From contig NC_014041.1 of NCBI RefSeq assembly GCF_000023465.1, positions 2,672,001 through 2,736,000 of the forward strand: a DNA stretch of 64,000 nucleotides, given 5' to 3'. The first letter of the stretch is position 1. Every line of letters starts with the position of its first letter. Position numbers and translations under genes: made by a program. Source of the stretch: Zunongwangia profunda SM-A87. Its GTDB lineage: Bacteria; Bacteroidota; Bacteroidia; Flavobacteriales; Flavobacteriaceae. Below, piece after piece: positions 17,805 to 26,480 of this stretch. Under the pieces are notes generated by a model, which did no database searches, had not been told where the DNA came from, and saw nothing but the letters and a program-made list of their open reading frames with translations.

Positions 17805-20382
17805 AATTGACAGTGTTGAAATTCCAAGAATCGATTTTTAGTGCTACAGGTGCATTATGATTGAATTTTCCTTTTAGTATTCTGGATTCGCCTGGAAGTA
17901 GACTTATAAAATTATCTTCCCAATAAATTGGAAGAATAGGGGTTCCGTGCTTTTTATCTTGTAATTTAAGATTTATAAGAAAGGCAATTAATCGTTCAGG
18001 GTTTATTATCTTCACCATTATTTCTTGATAATTTTCAACTTCTATTATTTGATAATGTACCGTAAGATCTCCCTTTTCTAAACTATTGAGCAGGTAAAAA
18101 TCTGAATATATTTTGCTAGGGGTATGAAATGCAAACTCTCCTAAATTTGTCTCATAGTCTAATTCTTCTTCTTTAGTAGACAGCCAATAAAAATTTATAT
18201 CTATTTCTATATCGCGTTCGTCCATGATACGTAAATCCAAGAAATAGGTCGTAGAAATATTTTCCAGATATCCAAGATCATATATGGGAATGGAGGTATC
18301 TGCTGTAATTTCAAATTCAATTCTATGATCTAAATATTCTTTCGATGTAATATCATAAATACGGATTCTAGCCTTTAAATTTTTAATGGTATTCAAGTGA
18401 TCGTTTACTGCATAAATTTTATAATCTCCATAATTGTAAATAAGATGTAGTGGAGCACAGGCCTTTTGGGTGGCGTAGAATGCTGCTGTAGGCATAAGAT
18501 AATAATCATATAATTGCCAATACATTTTTGGCCATGCCGCATTTAACATCCATTGAATAATTCCGGTTGATTTTTCTTTATTGACTTGAAAAGCTTCAAA
18601 CATGGGGCGCATTAATTCGTAATTCATGACTTGCGCTTTTTGATTGAATTCATAAAGATTTAGAGGATTTCCATATCTTTCTTTGATTGCGGTTTTAAAA
18701 CGGTTAAGATTGGCAAACTCATAGCGTCCACAATGGTAATTCCATACTTTACTTATGGGCCAAAGCTGATCTTCCGGAATAAATTTCTTTAAGCTTTCTA
18801 ATTGTGGTATTTGAGCACCGGTTCCGGTTTCGGTATTAAATCCATAAGAACCACCAAAACGAGTATCAGTAAACCAATAAATGGGAGCCGTGTAATCATA
18901 AGGACCTAGCATTTTAACACCGGAAGAACCACTAATTTCGCTAATTATATCTTCTGAACCTATAACATGCTGATCGCTTCCCACTCCTCCGGTTGAATTT
19001 AGATAAGGACGGGTTGGATCGTATTTCTTAAAAGTGTCAATATATTTTTGCTCTAATTGATTGATAGGTACTTTGTCACTTGCGACTGTCCAAACAAATA
19101 TACTAGGATGGTTACGCAACCAAATAACCTGATCTTCCCAAGCTTGTGCTACTTGCTCAATGTCGTGTGGCTTATAAACACCACCAAAACGTTCGTTTAC
19201 AGGTACACCCATATGAATTTCATGTTCCCAGTGACAACTCCAACCAACCATCATTAAAATTCCAAGTTCATCGCATAGATCATATAACTTTTGATTTTTA
19301 CCCCAAATTCCCTCTAAACGAATAGTATTCAAATTCATTTGTTTCACATAGTTAAGCTGTGCTTCTATGGTAGAATCAGTATCCATTAGCAAAAGGTCAT
19401 CAGTCCAGCCAGCCCCTTTAATTAGAACTTTCTTACCATTAATCTTATAACCGCGGTGAATATCGTTTAGCCAAAAGTCTTCAATTTGTCGAACGCCAAA
19501 TTGAATATTGGTAGAATCGGTTATTTCTTTCTCAACTTCAAAATGAAGATTTAGCGTGTACAGATGTGGATTACCTAAATGAAATGGCCACCAAAGTTTT
19601 GGATTTCGTAATTTTAACTGGGGATAAATGGTAGGATCAAATTCAATAGTTATAGAAGAATTGACTGGTATCTTTACTTTTTTATTAAATTCTATATCTC
19701 CTATTTGTCCAACTAAGCTACCCGAAATAGTTTTGTTAGTGGTATTTTCTAACTGCGCGGAAACGGTAAGTTCTGCAGAGGTGAAATTATTTAAATCTAT
19801 AGAGGATTGTACAAAGGGACGATTAATTTTTATGCCTTTATATAAATGTAGTTTAACCGGCCTAAATATCCCCATGTTGCCATCTGGTGGAGCTGGGTTC
19901 CAATCCACAAAACCAGTACTAAAATCCCCTGGTTTTGGAGGTATAACTTCTATGGCTAACAGATTCTCACCGGTTTTTACAGCATCACTTATAGTTAATG
20001 ATGTTATGCGGAATGCACCATTTATCACTTTACTATCGGCAATCAAATTCCCATTTAACCAAACATTTGCTTTATAATTTATACCTTCAAATTCTAAGCA
20101 GGCATCTAAGGCAGATTTATCATCGGCAATAGTAAAGCAGGTTGTATACCACCATGGAGCTTTAAACTTTTCCGGAGGAATATTTTTTAAGTTTTCCCCA
20201 AAATAAGGATCTTTATAGATCTGATTGAGTACAAGAGTGCCTAGAACAGTAGAAGGAACTTGAGCGGGTATCCAATCGCTTGTAGTATTAGATTTTAACG
20301 AAAGCTCATAACCAGTTTGCGAAACTTTTTCAGATGATTGAATTTTCCAATTATCTTTTAATTCAATTTTTAGATGCTTCAT
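17785..20382 (-). CDS. GH2 glycosidase of the exo-beta-D-glucosaminidase type, cytoplasmic
   Basis: An 865-residue family 2 enzyme: jelly roll (about 35-185), Ig-like domain, TIM barrel (about 310-650) and C-terminal beta domains. The usual GH2 Asn-Glu acid/base motif is replaced by Ser435-Asp436 in VWTVASDKVP, as in the exo-beta-D-glucosaminidases (CsxA type, acid/base Asp469). The nucleophile is Glu518 in FNTETG, and WMLNAAWPKMYWQLYDYYL also matches that subfamily. There is no signal peptide: MKHLKIELKDNW begins 7 bases after the preceding gene, so the protein should be cytoplasmic, unlike secreted CsxA. It would cleave an imported amino-sugar glycoside. Substrate is an inference; beta-mannosidase is the main alternative. 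Confidence 0.9.
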   Translation of the reverse strand: MKHLKIELKDNWKIQSSEKVSQTGYELSLKSNTTSDWIPAQVPSTVLGTLVLNQIYKDPYFGENLKNIPPEKFKAPWWYTTCFTIADDKSALDACLEFEGINYKANVWLNGNLIADSKVINGAFRITSLTISDAVKTGENLLAIEVIPPKPGDFSTGFVDWNPAPPDGNMGIFRPVKLHLYKGIKINRPFVQSSIDLNNFTSAELTVSAQLENTTNKTISGSLVGQIGDIEFNKKVKIPVNSSITIEFDPTIYPQLKLRNPKLWWPFHLGNPHLYTLNLHFEVEKEITDSTNIQFGVRQIEDFWLNDIHRGYKINGKKVLIKGAGWTDDLLLMDTDSTIEAQLNYVKQMNLNTIRLEGIWGKNQKLYDLCDELGILMMVGWSCHWEHEIHMGVPVNERFGGVYKPHDIEQVAQAWEDQVIWLRNHPSIFVWTVASDKVPINQLEQKYIDTFKKYDPTRPYLNSTGGVGSDQHVIGSEDIISEISGSSGVKMLGPYDYTAPIYWFTDTRFGGSYGFNTETGTGAQIPQLESLKKFIPEDQLWPISKVWNYHCGRYEFANLNRFKTAIKERYGNPLNLYEFNQKAQVMNYELMRPMFEAFQVNKEKSTGIIQWMLNAAWPKMYWQLYDYYLMPTAAFYATQKACAPLHLIYNYGDYKIYAVNDHLNTIKNLKARIRIYDITSKEYLDHRIEFEITADTSIPIYDLGYLENISTTYFLDLRIMDERDIEIDINFYWLSTKEEELDYETNLGEFAFHTPSKIYSDFYLLNSLEKGDLTVHYQIIEVENYQEIMVKIINPERLIAFLINLKLQDKKHGTPILPIYWEDNFISLLPGESRILKGKFNHNAPVALKIDSWNFNTVNYEEISN

Positions 20383-20389
20383 CTGTTCG

Positions 20390-20632
20390 CTATTTGTTAT
20401 CGTTAGTTTTATTTAGCTTCAACTTATGTATGTTGATTTTAGCTTTCCACATCATACCACCACCAATAGTCATTAGAAGTAATCCTGCCACCATATCTGT
20501 CATGTGTTCTATAAAAGTTTCCGTAAAAATCATTGCGAAAAGTATGATGATCCCAAAACTTAGAATGAAAAAACCTAGCGCATTGTTAATTTGTGCTGCT
20601 TTGATTTTTGCATTCACTTCATTTTCTTTCAT
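20390..20632 (-). CDS. Small two-helix membrane protein
   Basis: An 80-residue protein with a charged N-terminus (MKENEVNAKIKAAQINNAL), two hydrophobic segments (about 20-39 and 44-62) and a Lys-rich tail. I do not recognise a named family. It lies 18 bases after another tiny membrane protein gene and 7 bases before the GH2 gene, inside an operon headed by a sodium/solute symporter. An accessory or assembly role for the symporter is possible but unproven. Normal codon use and tight spacing support it as a real gene. Confidence 0.75.
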   Translation of the reverse strand: MKENEVNAKIKAAQINNALGFFILSFGIIILFAMIFTETFIEHMTDMVAGLLLMTIGGGMMWKAKINIHKLKLNKTNDNK

Positions 20633-20650
20633 ATTTCCTTTATTTTCTAA

Positions 20651-20866
20651 TTAAAAGTGACTGTAGATCATGGACAAAATAAGTAGTACAGCAATCGACC
20701 ATATTTTTAAGTTATTCCACCAGTGACGATGTTCTTCAGGAACTCCCTGGTAGATATACTCATTAGGTAATAGTAGTACCAAAAATCCTATAACTGCATA
20801 TAAAGCAAGAAATATAATCTTAGCCGTTTCCTGAGATATGCCCGATAGCCAATCAAAATTGAACAT
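20651..20866 (-). CDS. Small two-helix membrane protein next to the symporter
   Basis: A 71-residue protein with two hydrophobic segments (IIFLALYAVIGFLVLLL and IWSIAVLLILSMIY) separated by a polar, Trp-containing loop (EEHRHWWNNLKIW). It starts one base after the symporter stop codon, so the two are almost certainly translated together. No family name is recognised. It may be a small subunit of the transporter. Confidence 0.75.
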   Translation of the reverse strand: MFNFDWLSGISQETAKIIFLALYAVIGFLVLLLPNEYIYQGVPEEHRHWWNNLKIWSIAVLLILSMIYSHF

Positions 20867-20867
20867 A

Positions 20868-22376
20868 TTATAGTGTTTTATTTTTCAACAAAATTTTAGA
20901 ACTAAACACTAGACCACGTAGCTCCTTCTCGGAATGTTTTTTGGTTGTCAAACTAACGATTACATTTATAATTGAAGCTAATAGAAACGACCACCATGAA
21001 ATGTAAAGAAAAGGATCTTCTATAGTGAAATAATTCTCCTTGAAAACATTCAAATAGACAGCGAATCCTATTCCGATTAATAAAGAAGATAGACCACCCC
21101 ATTGCGTTGTTCTGTTCCAGAATATACCCAAAAGAAGAATAGCAAATAAGGGCCCCTGAAAATAAGACATGAATGTTTGAATCGCCACATAGATGCCGGG
21201 AAAATCGCTACTAATTGGTGAAGTAGCTACACCTACAAACAATAAGACAAGCGTGGTAATTTGTCCCACTTTTAAATAATGCTTATCATCTGCTCCCTTT
21301 TTAATAAATGGTTCATAGATGTCTTTAGTAAATAATGTAGCTGTAGAATTTAATAAGGAATCTACACTGGACATTAATCCCGCAAAAAATGCAGCGAACA
21401 TAAGACCAATCAAACCTGGAGGAAGTATAGATTTTATCATCATTGGTAGTGCCTGGTCACCATCCGATAATTCTGGATGAACTACAACAGCCATTAATCC
21501 CGGAAATAAAACCAATATTGGAATAAACATTTTAAGTGCAGAGCCAAAAATCATACTCGCCTTTGCATGCCATTCATTTTTAGCAGTCAGGCAACGTTGT
21601 ACGATAGATTGGTTACCAATCATATATGCATTAGCCATAACAAATGTCAGTCCAAATAAAATCCCTGTCCACGGAAAAGGAGAGTTTGTGTCTTGCGGTT
21701 GGATGATATCAAAGTGGCTTTGATATTCTGGTCCCATAGCACCTATTTTTTCAACCATGCTGTCCCAGCCTCCAACTTTATAAAGACTTAAGAATACAAG
21801 AGCAAATCCCCCTATGAACATAATAATGAACTGTACAACATCAGTCATTATTACTGCCGTAATTCCGCCAAAATAAGTGTATAGACCAACCACTCCGGCA
21901 GTCGAAATAATAGAAATCCAGATTGGCCAACCCATAAGTACATTTAGTAGTACGGCACTTGCCCAAAATAAAACACCTAAATCTAAAGCAAAGAACAAAA
22001 TCCAGGTGATAGAGGCAATAGTCCGTACCGATTTATTGTATCGTCTACCTAGATATTCTGGTATTGTATACATCCCGCCACGCCAGAAATAAGGTATAAA
22101 AATAAAAGCAGCCAATAGCATAGCGGGTACAGATCCTACCCAATCAAAATTTCCAACAGAAATTCCGTATCGATAGGCCTGTCCAGACACTCCCACAAAA
22201 TCGAGAGCTCCAATATCTGAAACGACAATAGACATGCCAATAGCCCAAAAAGGAAGACTTTTACCTCCAAGAAAATAATCTTCTGAGCTATTAACGAATT
22301 TTTTAAAATAGAGTCCTAATAACAGCATTCCTACGATGTAGGCTATGACTATAAAATAGTCTATTCCTAAGAGCAT
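20868..22376 (-). CDS. Sodium/solute symporter (SSS/SGLT family)
   Basis: A 502-residue inner-membrane protein with 13-14 hydrophobic helices. The SSS signature regions are visible: SSEDYFLGGKSLPFWAIG near the N-terminus, YTIPEYLGRRYNKSVR, TYFGGITAVIMTDVVQF, and FAAFFAGLMSSVDSLLNS, with the conserved Ser-Ser-x-Asp of the sodium site. The family co-transports sugars, sugar acids or amino acids with sodium. It is the first gene of the operon that ends with the sugar kinase, and it probably imports the periplasmic product of the divergent SusC/D system. An inverted repeat lies about 50 bases upstream. Confidence 0.94.
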   Translation of the reverse strand: MLLGIDYFIVIAYIVGMLLLGLYFKKFVNSSEDYFLGGKSLPFWAIGMSIVVSDIGALDFVGVSGQAYRYGISVGNFDWVGSVPAMLLAAFIFIPYFWRGGMYTIPEYLGRRYNKSVRTIASITWILFFALDLGVLFWASAVLLNVLMGWPIWISIISTAGVVGLYTYFGGITAVIMTDVVQFIIMFIGGFALVFLSLYKVGGWDSMVEKIGAMGPEYQSHFDIIQPQDTNSPFPWTGILFGLTFVMANAYMIGNQSIVQRCLTAKNEWHAKASMIFGSALKMFIPILVLFPGLMAVVVHPELSDGDQALPMMIKSILPPGLIGLMFAAFFAGLMSSVDSLLNSTATLFTKDIYEPFIKKGADDKHYLKVGQITTLVLLFVGVATSPISSDFPGIYVAIQTFMSYFQGPLFAILLLGIFWNRTTQWGGLSSLLIGIGFAVYLNVFKENYFTIEDPFLYISWWSFLLASIINVIVSLTTKKHSEKELRGLVFSSKILLKNKTL

Positions 22377-22424
22377 ACTAATGATTATAAGATGAATTGC
22401 AAATTAAAATTAAATATCCCCTAA

Positions 22425-22467
22425 AGGGTTATCATATTTTGTTCGATTTACATGATATATCAACCCT
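22425..22467. promoter_or_regulatory. Imperfect long inverted repeat upstream of the symporter operon
   Basis: AGGGTTATCAT at 22425-22435 is mirrored by ATGATATATCAACCCT at 22452-22467 with a 5-base insertion. It lies 49 bases before the symporter start. It could be an operator or a leader hairpin. Confidence 0.4.
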
Positions 22468-23041
22468 ATGGTTAATTGACTGCTACTATGATGTTAATAT
22501 TTGATTACTGATAAGGCTATATCAAGATTAAATACTCCGGTTCCGGTGGTAATCGGGATGGCTCGATATGAAAAATGATTTTCTAATAAATGTTTTTGGG
22601 CTTATTCTTAGATGCTTTACTATAAAAGAAGATTTGTTGCATCCAAGCTTCATTAAAATTAATAATCAGCGCGAAAGCACTCCTTGATTTGAATTCACTG
22701 CTATCAGAAATTCCAATAGATTATAGGGTTTACCTACATCATTAATTATTGAAGAAAACATTATCTATAAGTCATCACAGCACCAATTTATACTTACTAC
22801 TATAATTAAAAATGTATTCGATTGTAGATTAAAACACCAGATAATTTCTTTATAAGTGTCTTGTTTTTTTATGAAGAACGCATGTATTTTCTTGTTAAAG
22901 TGCCCGTTTAAAGTCCTATCTGTGAAGCCTGTTCATGATATCTTAACTTTTAATTGCATTTAATTTAAAGCACGGCGAAAATGGGGCAAAAAAACATGTA
23001 TAATTAATAATATACCGTGTGTTTAAAAGATGCCAATAAAA

Positions 23042-23049
23042 TAGATTTG
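23042..23049 (+). promoter_or_regulatory. -7 promoter element for the second susC/susD pair
   Basis: TAGATTTG matches the flavobacterial -7 consensus TAnnTTTG exactly and lies 56 bases before the susC start. No clear TTG -33 element is seen at the expected distance, so activation by a regulator is likely. Confidence 0.45.
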
Positions 23050-23105
23050 TCAAGAGTTCACTTAAAACAATCTAATATTCAACCTTTTAAAAGCGTAAGT
23101 TAATT

Positions 23106-26100
23106 ATGAAAAAAAGAAAAATAAATGTGTTGTTACTTATTATTTTCAGCATGTTTGTTGCCAATATGGTAGCCCAACAAGAGGTTACCGGTACCGTTAA
23201 AAGTGATGACGGCCTTTTGTTACCTGGGGTATCTGTGGTATTAAAAGGAACAAAAAAAGGGGTATCTACCGATTTTGATGGAAACTATAGTATTCAAGTA
23301 CCAACTAGTAATGCTACCCTTGTTTTTTCCTATACGGGAATGATCACACAAGAAATGCTTGTGGGTGATAAAAAGGTCATTGATGTAATTTTAAAGACTT
23401 CTTCTGAACAATTAAATGAAGTAGTGGTAACCGCATTGGGTATTTCCAGAGAGAAAAAATCTCTTGGTTATTCAGTAGCCGAGTTCGATGGTGATGATCT
23501 AACGACGGTAACGCAAGAGAATGCTTTAAATGGCTTAAATGGAAGAGTGGCAGGAGTACAAATTAATTCAACAGGAGGTACAGGGTCTACGGTTAGTGTG
23601 ATCCTTCGTGGGGCTTCTTCCTTAACCACAGATAACCAACCCTTATATATTATTGATGGTGTTCCGCTTACTAGTGGACTTACTAATATTGGGAGCACAG
23701 GTAGTGGTGTTGCTGTAGACTATGGTGGTGGGATTAGTGATATTAACCCAGATGATATAGCAAATGTATCGGTATTGAAAGGTCCCAGTGCCGCAGCCCT
23801 TTATGGATCTAGAGGAGCTAATGGGGTTATTATGATCACCACAAAATCAGGTAAAAAAGCTAAAGGCCTAGGGATTTCATTTACCTCCAGTAATGTCTTC
23901 GAAACTCCATATAAATTTTTGGAAAAGAGTATGCGCTTTGCAAATGGTAGTAGACCCGATCCAAGTATTACTCAGATCGATGAAACCTCCTCAGGTTGGG
24001 TAGGCCCGGAATTGGATAAAGGTTTAAGTGCTATTCAGTGGCCCTATTCCGAAGAAGAAATTGAAAGTGGCATAGGAGTGGCTAAACCATTAATTTCTAG
24101 AGGATCAAATAATGCAAAGAATTTTTTTGAGACTGCATATACCTTAACAAATACTATTGCTGTAGAAAATAATTCTGATAGGATGAATTACCGTATGTCT
24201 TATACAAATATGAGAAACGAAGGTTTTATTCCCAATTCAGATTTAAAACGTAATAATTTTGGTATAAACAGTACTTTCGATATCAACGATCAGCTTAAGC
24301 TAACCGCAAGCCTGAAGTATTCCATTTCCGAGGCTGATAATAGACCATCAACTACAGATAGAAATGCGAATCCTTTGCAAGCCATTTACGATATTAATCC
24401 TCACATTGATATTCGAGATATGAGAGATTATTGGCTAGTAGAAGGTCAAACTCAGAATGCTCCGTATAATTTAGGGAATAGCCCATCTGATTTCGAATAC
24501 AACAATCCTTATTTCTTGGCTTATGAAATAAATAACGGTTTCAAAAGAAAAAGATTGATAGGGAATATTCAGGCAGATTATCGATTTACAGATAAGATTT
24601 CTTTGATGGCTCGATTTACATATAATGACTCTAACGAAGATCGAGAAACAAGAATATCAAGTGGTTTTAATAGAGAAATGAATGGAGCATACGGCATACA
24701 AAACCTTACAGGGGTAGAGAGTAATGCTGATTTCTTATTGTCCTACAGTGATAAATTAAGTAAAGATATTGATTTTACACTATCTGGTGGTGGTAATACA
24801 AGAAATGTGGATAATAGTTTTGTATCTACCCAAACAAAAAATGGAGGTTCTGGTTTAATTGTTCCCAACTTGTTTTTATTATCAAACATTGCTGCTGATA
24901 ATATCGATTATACAGAAAGAATATCAAAAGAACGGGTTAATAGTTTGTATGCTTTAGGGAATATAGGATATAAAGATATGATTTACATAGACGCAAGCGT
25001 TAGAAATGATTGGTCTAGTACACTACCTGAAAATGACAATAGTTTTTTATATCCATCTGTTTCTACGAGTATCCTAGCCAACAAAATTTTTAATATGGGA
25101 ACCAACGTGTCTTTATTTAAATTACGTGTAGGTTGGGCACAGGCAGGTAACGATACAAGTCCTTATAATTTATATGCGATACTCAGCAATAATGGGGATT
25201 GGGGAGCAGCATCTCAATTGGCAGTAAGTCAAGCTTTAAAAAATGACAAAATTAAGGCAGAGTTAAATACTTCTACAGAGTATGGGATTGATTTATCACT
25301 TTTTAGGAATCGTCTTACTATGGATTTTACTTATTATGAGTCGAATAATGAAAATCAAATATTTCAAAAATCATTACCAATTTCATCGGGCGCTACGAGT
25401 AAACTCTTTAACGCAGGAAACTTAAATAGTAAAGGTTATGAAGCTAGTTTAGGTGGAACGGTAATAGATGGAGAAAATCTTCGTTGGAATATGAATTTAA
25501 CCTTTACCACCAATAAAACAATTATAACAAAACTCGCAGAGGGTACCGATTATGTTAATTTCTGGAGTGAGGCCAAGGGAGGTGCCTATACATGGGTAGG
25601 GGAAGAAGTTGGCCAGATTGTAGATAGAAAATTGGTTAGAGTAGAAGATGAGAATTCTCCGTATTACGGATGGCCACTTTTGGATGATGAAGGTTGGGAA
25701 AATAGTGATCGAACATTATCTGATGAAAATGGCAATAGAGTAGCTCCTGTAATTGGTAATTATAATCCAGATTTTAAAATGGGACTACAAACCTCTATTC
25801 AATACAAAAATTGGAATCTATCTATGAACTTTGATTGGAGAAATGGAGGACAATTCGTTTCGCAGACTCATAGATATAGTGAATCAGATCTGCAGACCAC
25901 ACGATGGCTAAATAAGGTTCATAATTTAAGTAATGTAGGAGATATTCCTACCTATATTAAAAACAATGCCGATAAATTTTTATCTCCAAATGGCGAATTT
26001 TATCCACTCGTTGGAGGCCCAACTGCGGAAGATGGAGGTTTTCCTATCGATGGCCTAAATGATGGTGTATTTTTACCAGGAGTTATAGGGAAATATGATG

Positions 26101-26465
26101 AAAACGGAAATTTTATTGCAGAACAAGAAAATATCGGTGGTCCCGGAACTCAATATCATACTTACGGAGACAATTACCCTTGGGATTTTACAAGAGCCTC
26201 TACCTTTGATGCCGATTATGTAAAGCTTAGACAAATTTCCATTAGTTATAGTTTCCCTAGAGCAATAGCAGAAAAAGTGTCAATGCGTAATTTATCACTC
26301 TCCTTATTTAGCCGAAATATCATTTTATGGACTAAAGCGGGTATTAATATTGACCCTGAATCAGCGTTTCAATATTCTGGAGGAAACCTTTCTCAAGGGG
26401 TTGAAAGGTATAATATTCAACCCTGGGCAATTCCAGTTGGTTTTAAATTAAATGCAAGTTTTTAA
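23106..26465 (+). CDS. SusC/RagA-type TonB-dependent outer-membrane transporter (second PUL)
   Basis: A 1119-residue protein with signal peptide (ends near NMVAQ, residue 23), a carboxypeptidase-regulatory-like domain with GVSTDFDGNYSI, a plug beginning at about 100 (LNEVVVTALGISREKKSLGYS) with the IIDGVPL and VLKGPSAAALYGSRGANGVIMI motifs, and a long barrel ending in F. It is larger than the first SusC of the window and belongs to a different branch: the VTALGI motif and the SLGYS insert are common in SusC proteins paired with SusD_2-type partners. The susD gene follows after 15 bases. The divergent metabolic operon indicates an amino-sugar-containing glycan as the probable cargo. Confidence 0.96.
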   Translation: MKKRKINVLLLIIFSMFVANMVAQQEVTGTVKSDDGLLLPGVSVVLKGTKKGVSTDFDGNYSIQVPTSNATLVFSYTGMITQEMLVGDKKVIDVILKTSSEQLNEVVVTALGISREKKSLGYSVAEFDGDDLTTVTQENALNGLNGRVAGVQINSTGGTGSTVSVILRGASSLTTDNQPLYIIDGVPLTSGLTNIGSTGSGVAVDYGGGISDINPDDIANVSVLKGPSAAALYGSRGANGVIMITTKSGKKAKGLGISFTSSNVFETPYKFLEKSMRFANGSRPDPSITQIDETSSGWVGPELDKGLSAIQWPYSEEEIESGIGVAKPLISRGSNNAKNFFETAYTLTNTIAVENNSDRMNYRMSYTNMRNEGFIPNSDLKRNNFGINSTFDINDQLKLTASLKYSISEADNRPSTTDRNANPLQAIYDINPHIDIRDMRDYWLVEGQTQNAPYNLGNSPSDFEYNNPYFLAYEINNGFKRKRLIGNIQADYRFTDKISLMARFTYNDSNEDRETRISSGFNREMNGAYGIQNLTGVESNADFLLSYSDKLSKDIDFTLSGGGNTRNVDNSFVSTQTKNGGSGLIVPNLFLLSNIAADNIDYTERISKERVNSLYALGNIGYKDMIYIDASVRNDWSSTLPENDNSFLYPSVSTSILANKIFNMGTNVSLFKLRVGWAQAGNDTSPYNLYAILSNNGDWGAASQLAVSQALKNDKIKAELNTSTEYGIDLSLFRNRLTMDFTYYESNNENQIFQKSLPISSGATSKLFNAGNLNSKGYEASLGGTVIDGENLRWNMNLTFTTNKTIITKLAEGTDYVNFWSEAKGGAYTWVGEEVGQIVDRKLVRVEDENSPYYGWPLLDDEGWENSDRTLSDENGNRVAPVIGNYNPDFKMGLQTSIQYKNWNLSMNFDWRNGGQFVSQTHRYSESDLQTTRWLNKVHNLSNVGDIPTYIKNNADKFLSPNGEFYPLVGGPTAEDGGFPIDGLNDGVFLPGVIGKYDENGNFIAEQENIGGPGTQYHTYGDNYPWDFTRASTFDADYVKLRQISISYSFPRAIAEKVSMRNLSLSLFSRNIILWTKAGINIDPESAFQYSGGNLSQGVERYNIQPWAIPVGFKLNASF

Positions 26466-26480
26466 ATAAAAAATAAGAAT

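Larger units (their letters stand above)
22377..23105. promoter_or_regulatory. Divergent control region between the symporter operon and the second susC
   Basis: The 729-base gap has no convincing gene on either strand. It must hold promoters for both the leftward metabolic operon and the rightward susC/susD. Two elements inside it are listed separately: an inverted repeat at 22425-22467 and a -7 element at 23042-23049. The shared region suggests common control, possibly by the AraC regulator at 31560-32408. Confidence 0.5.
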
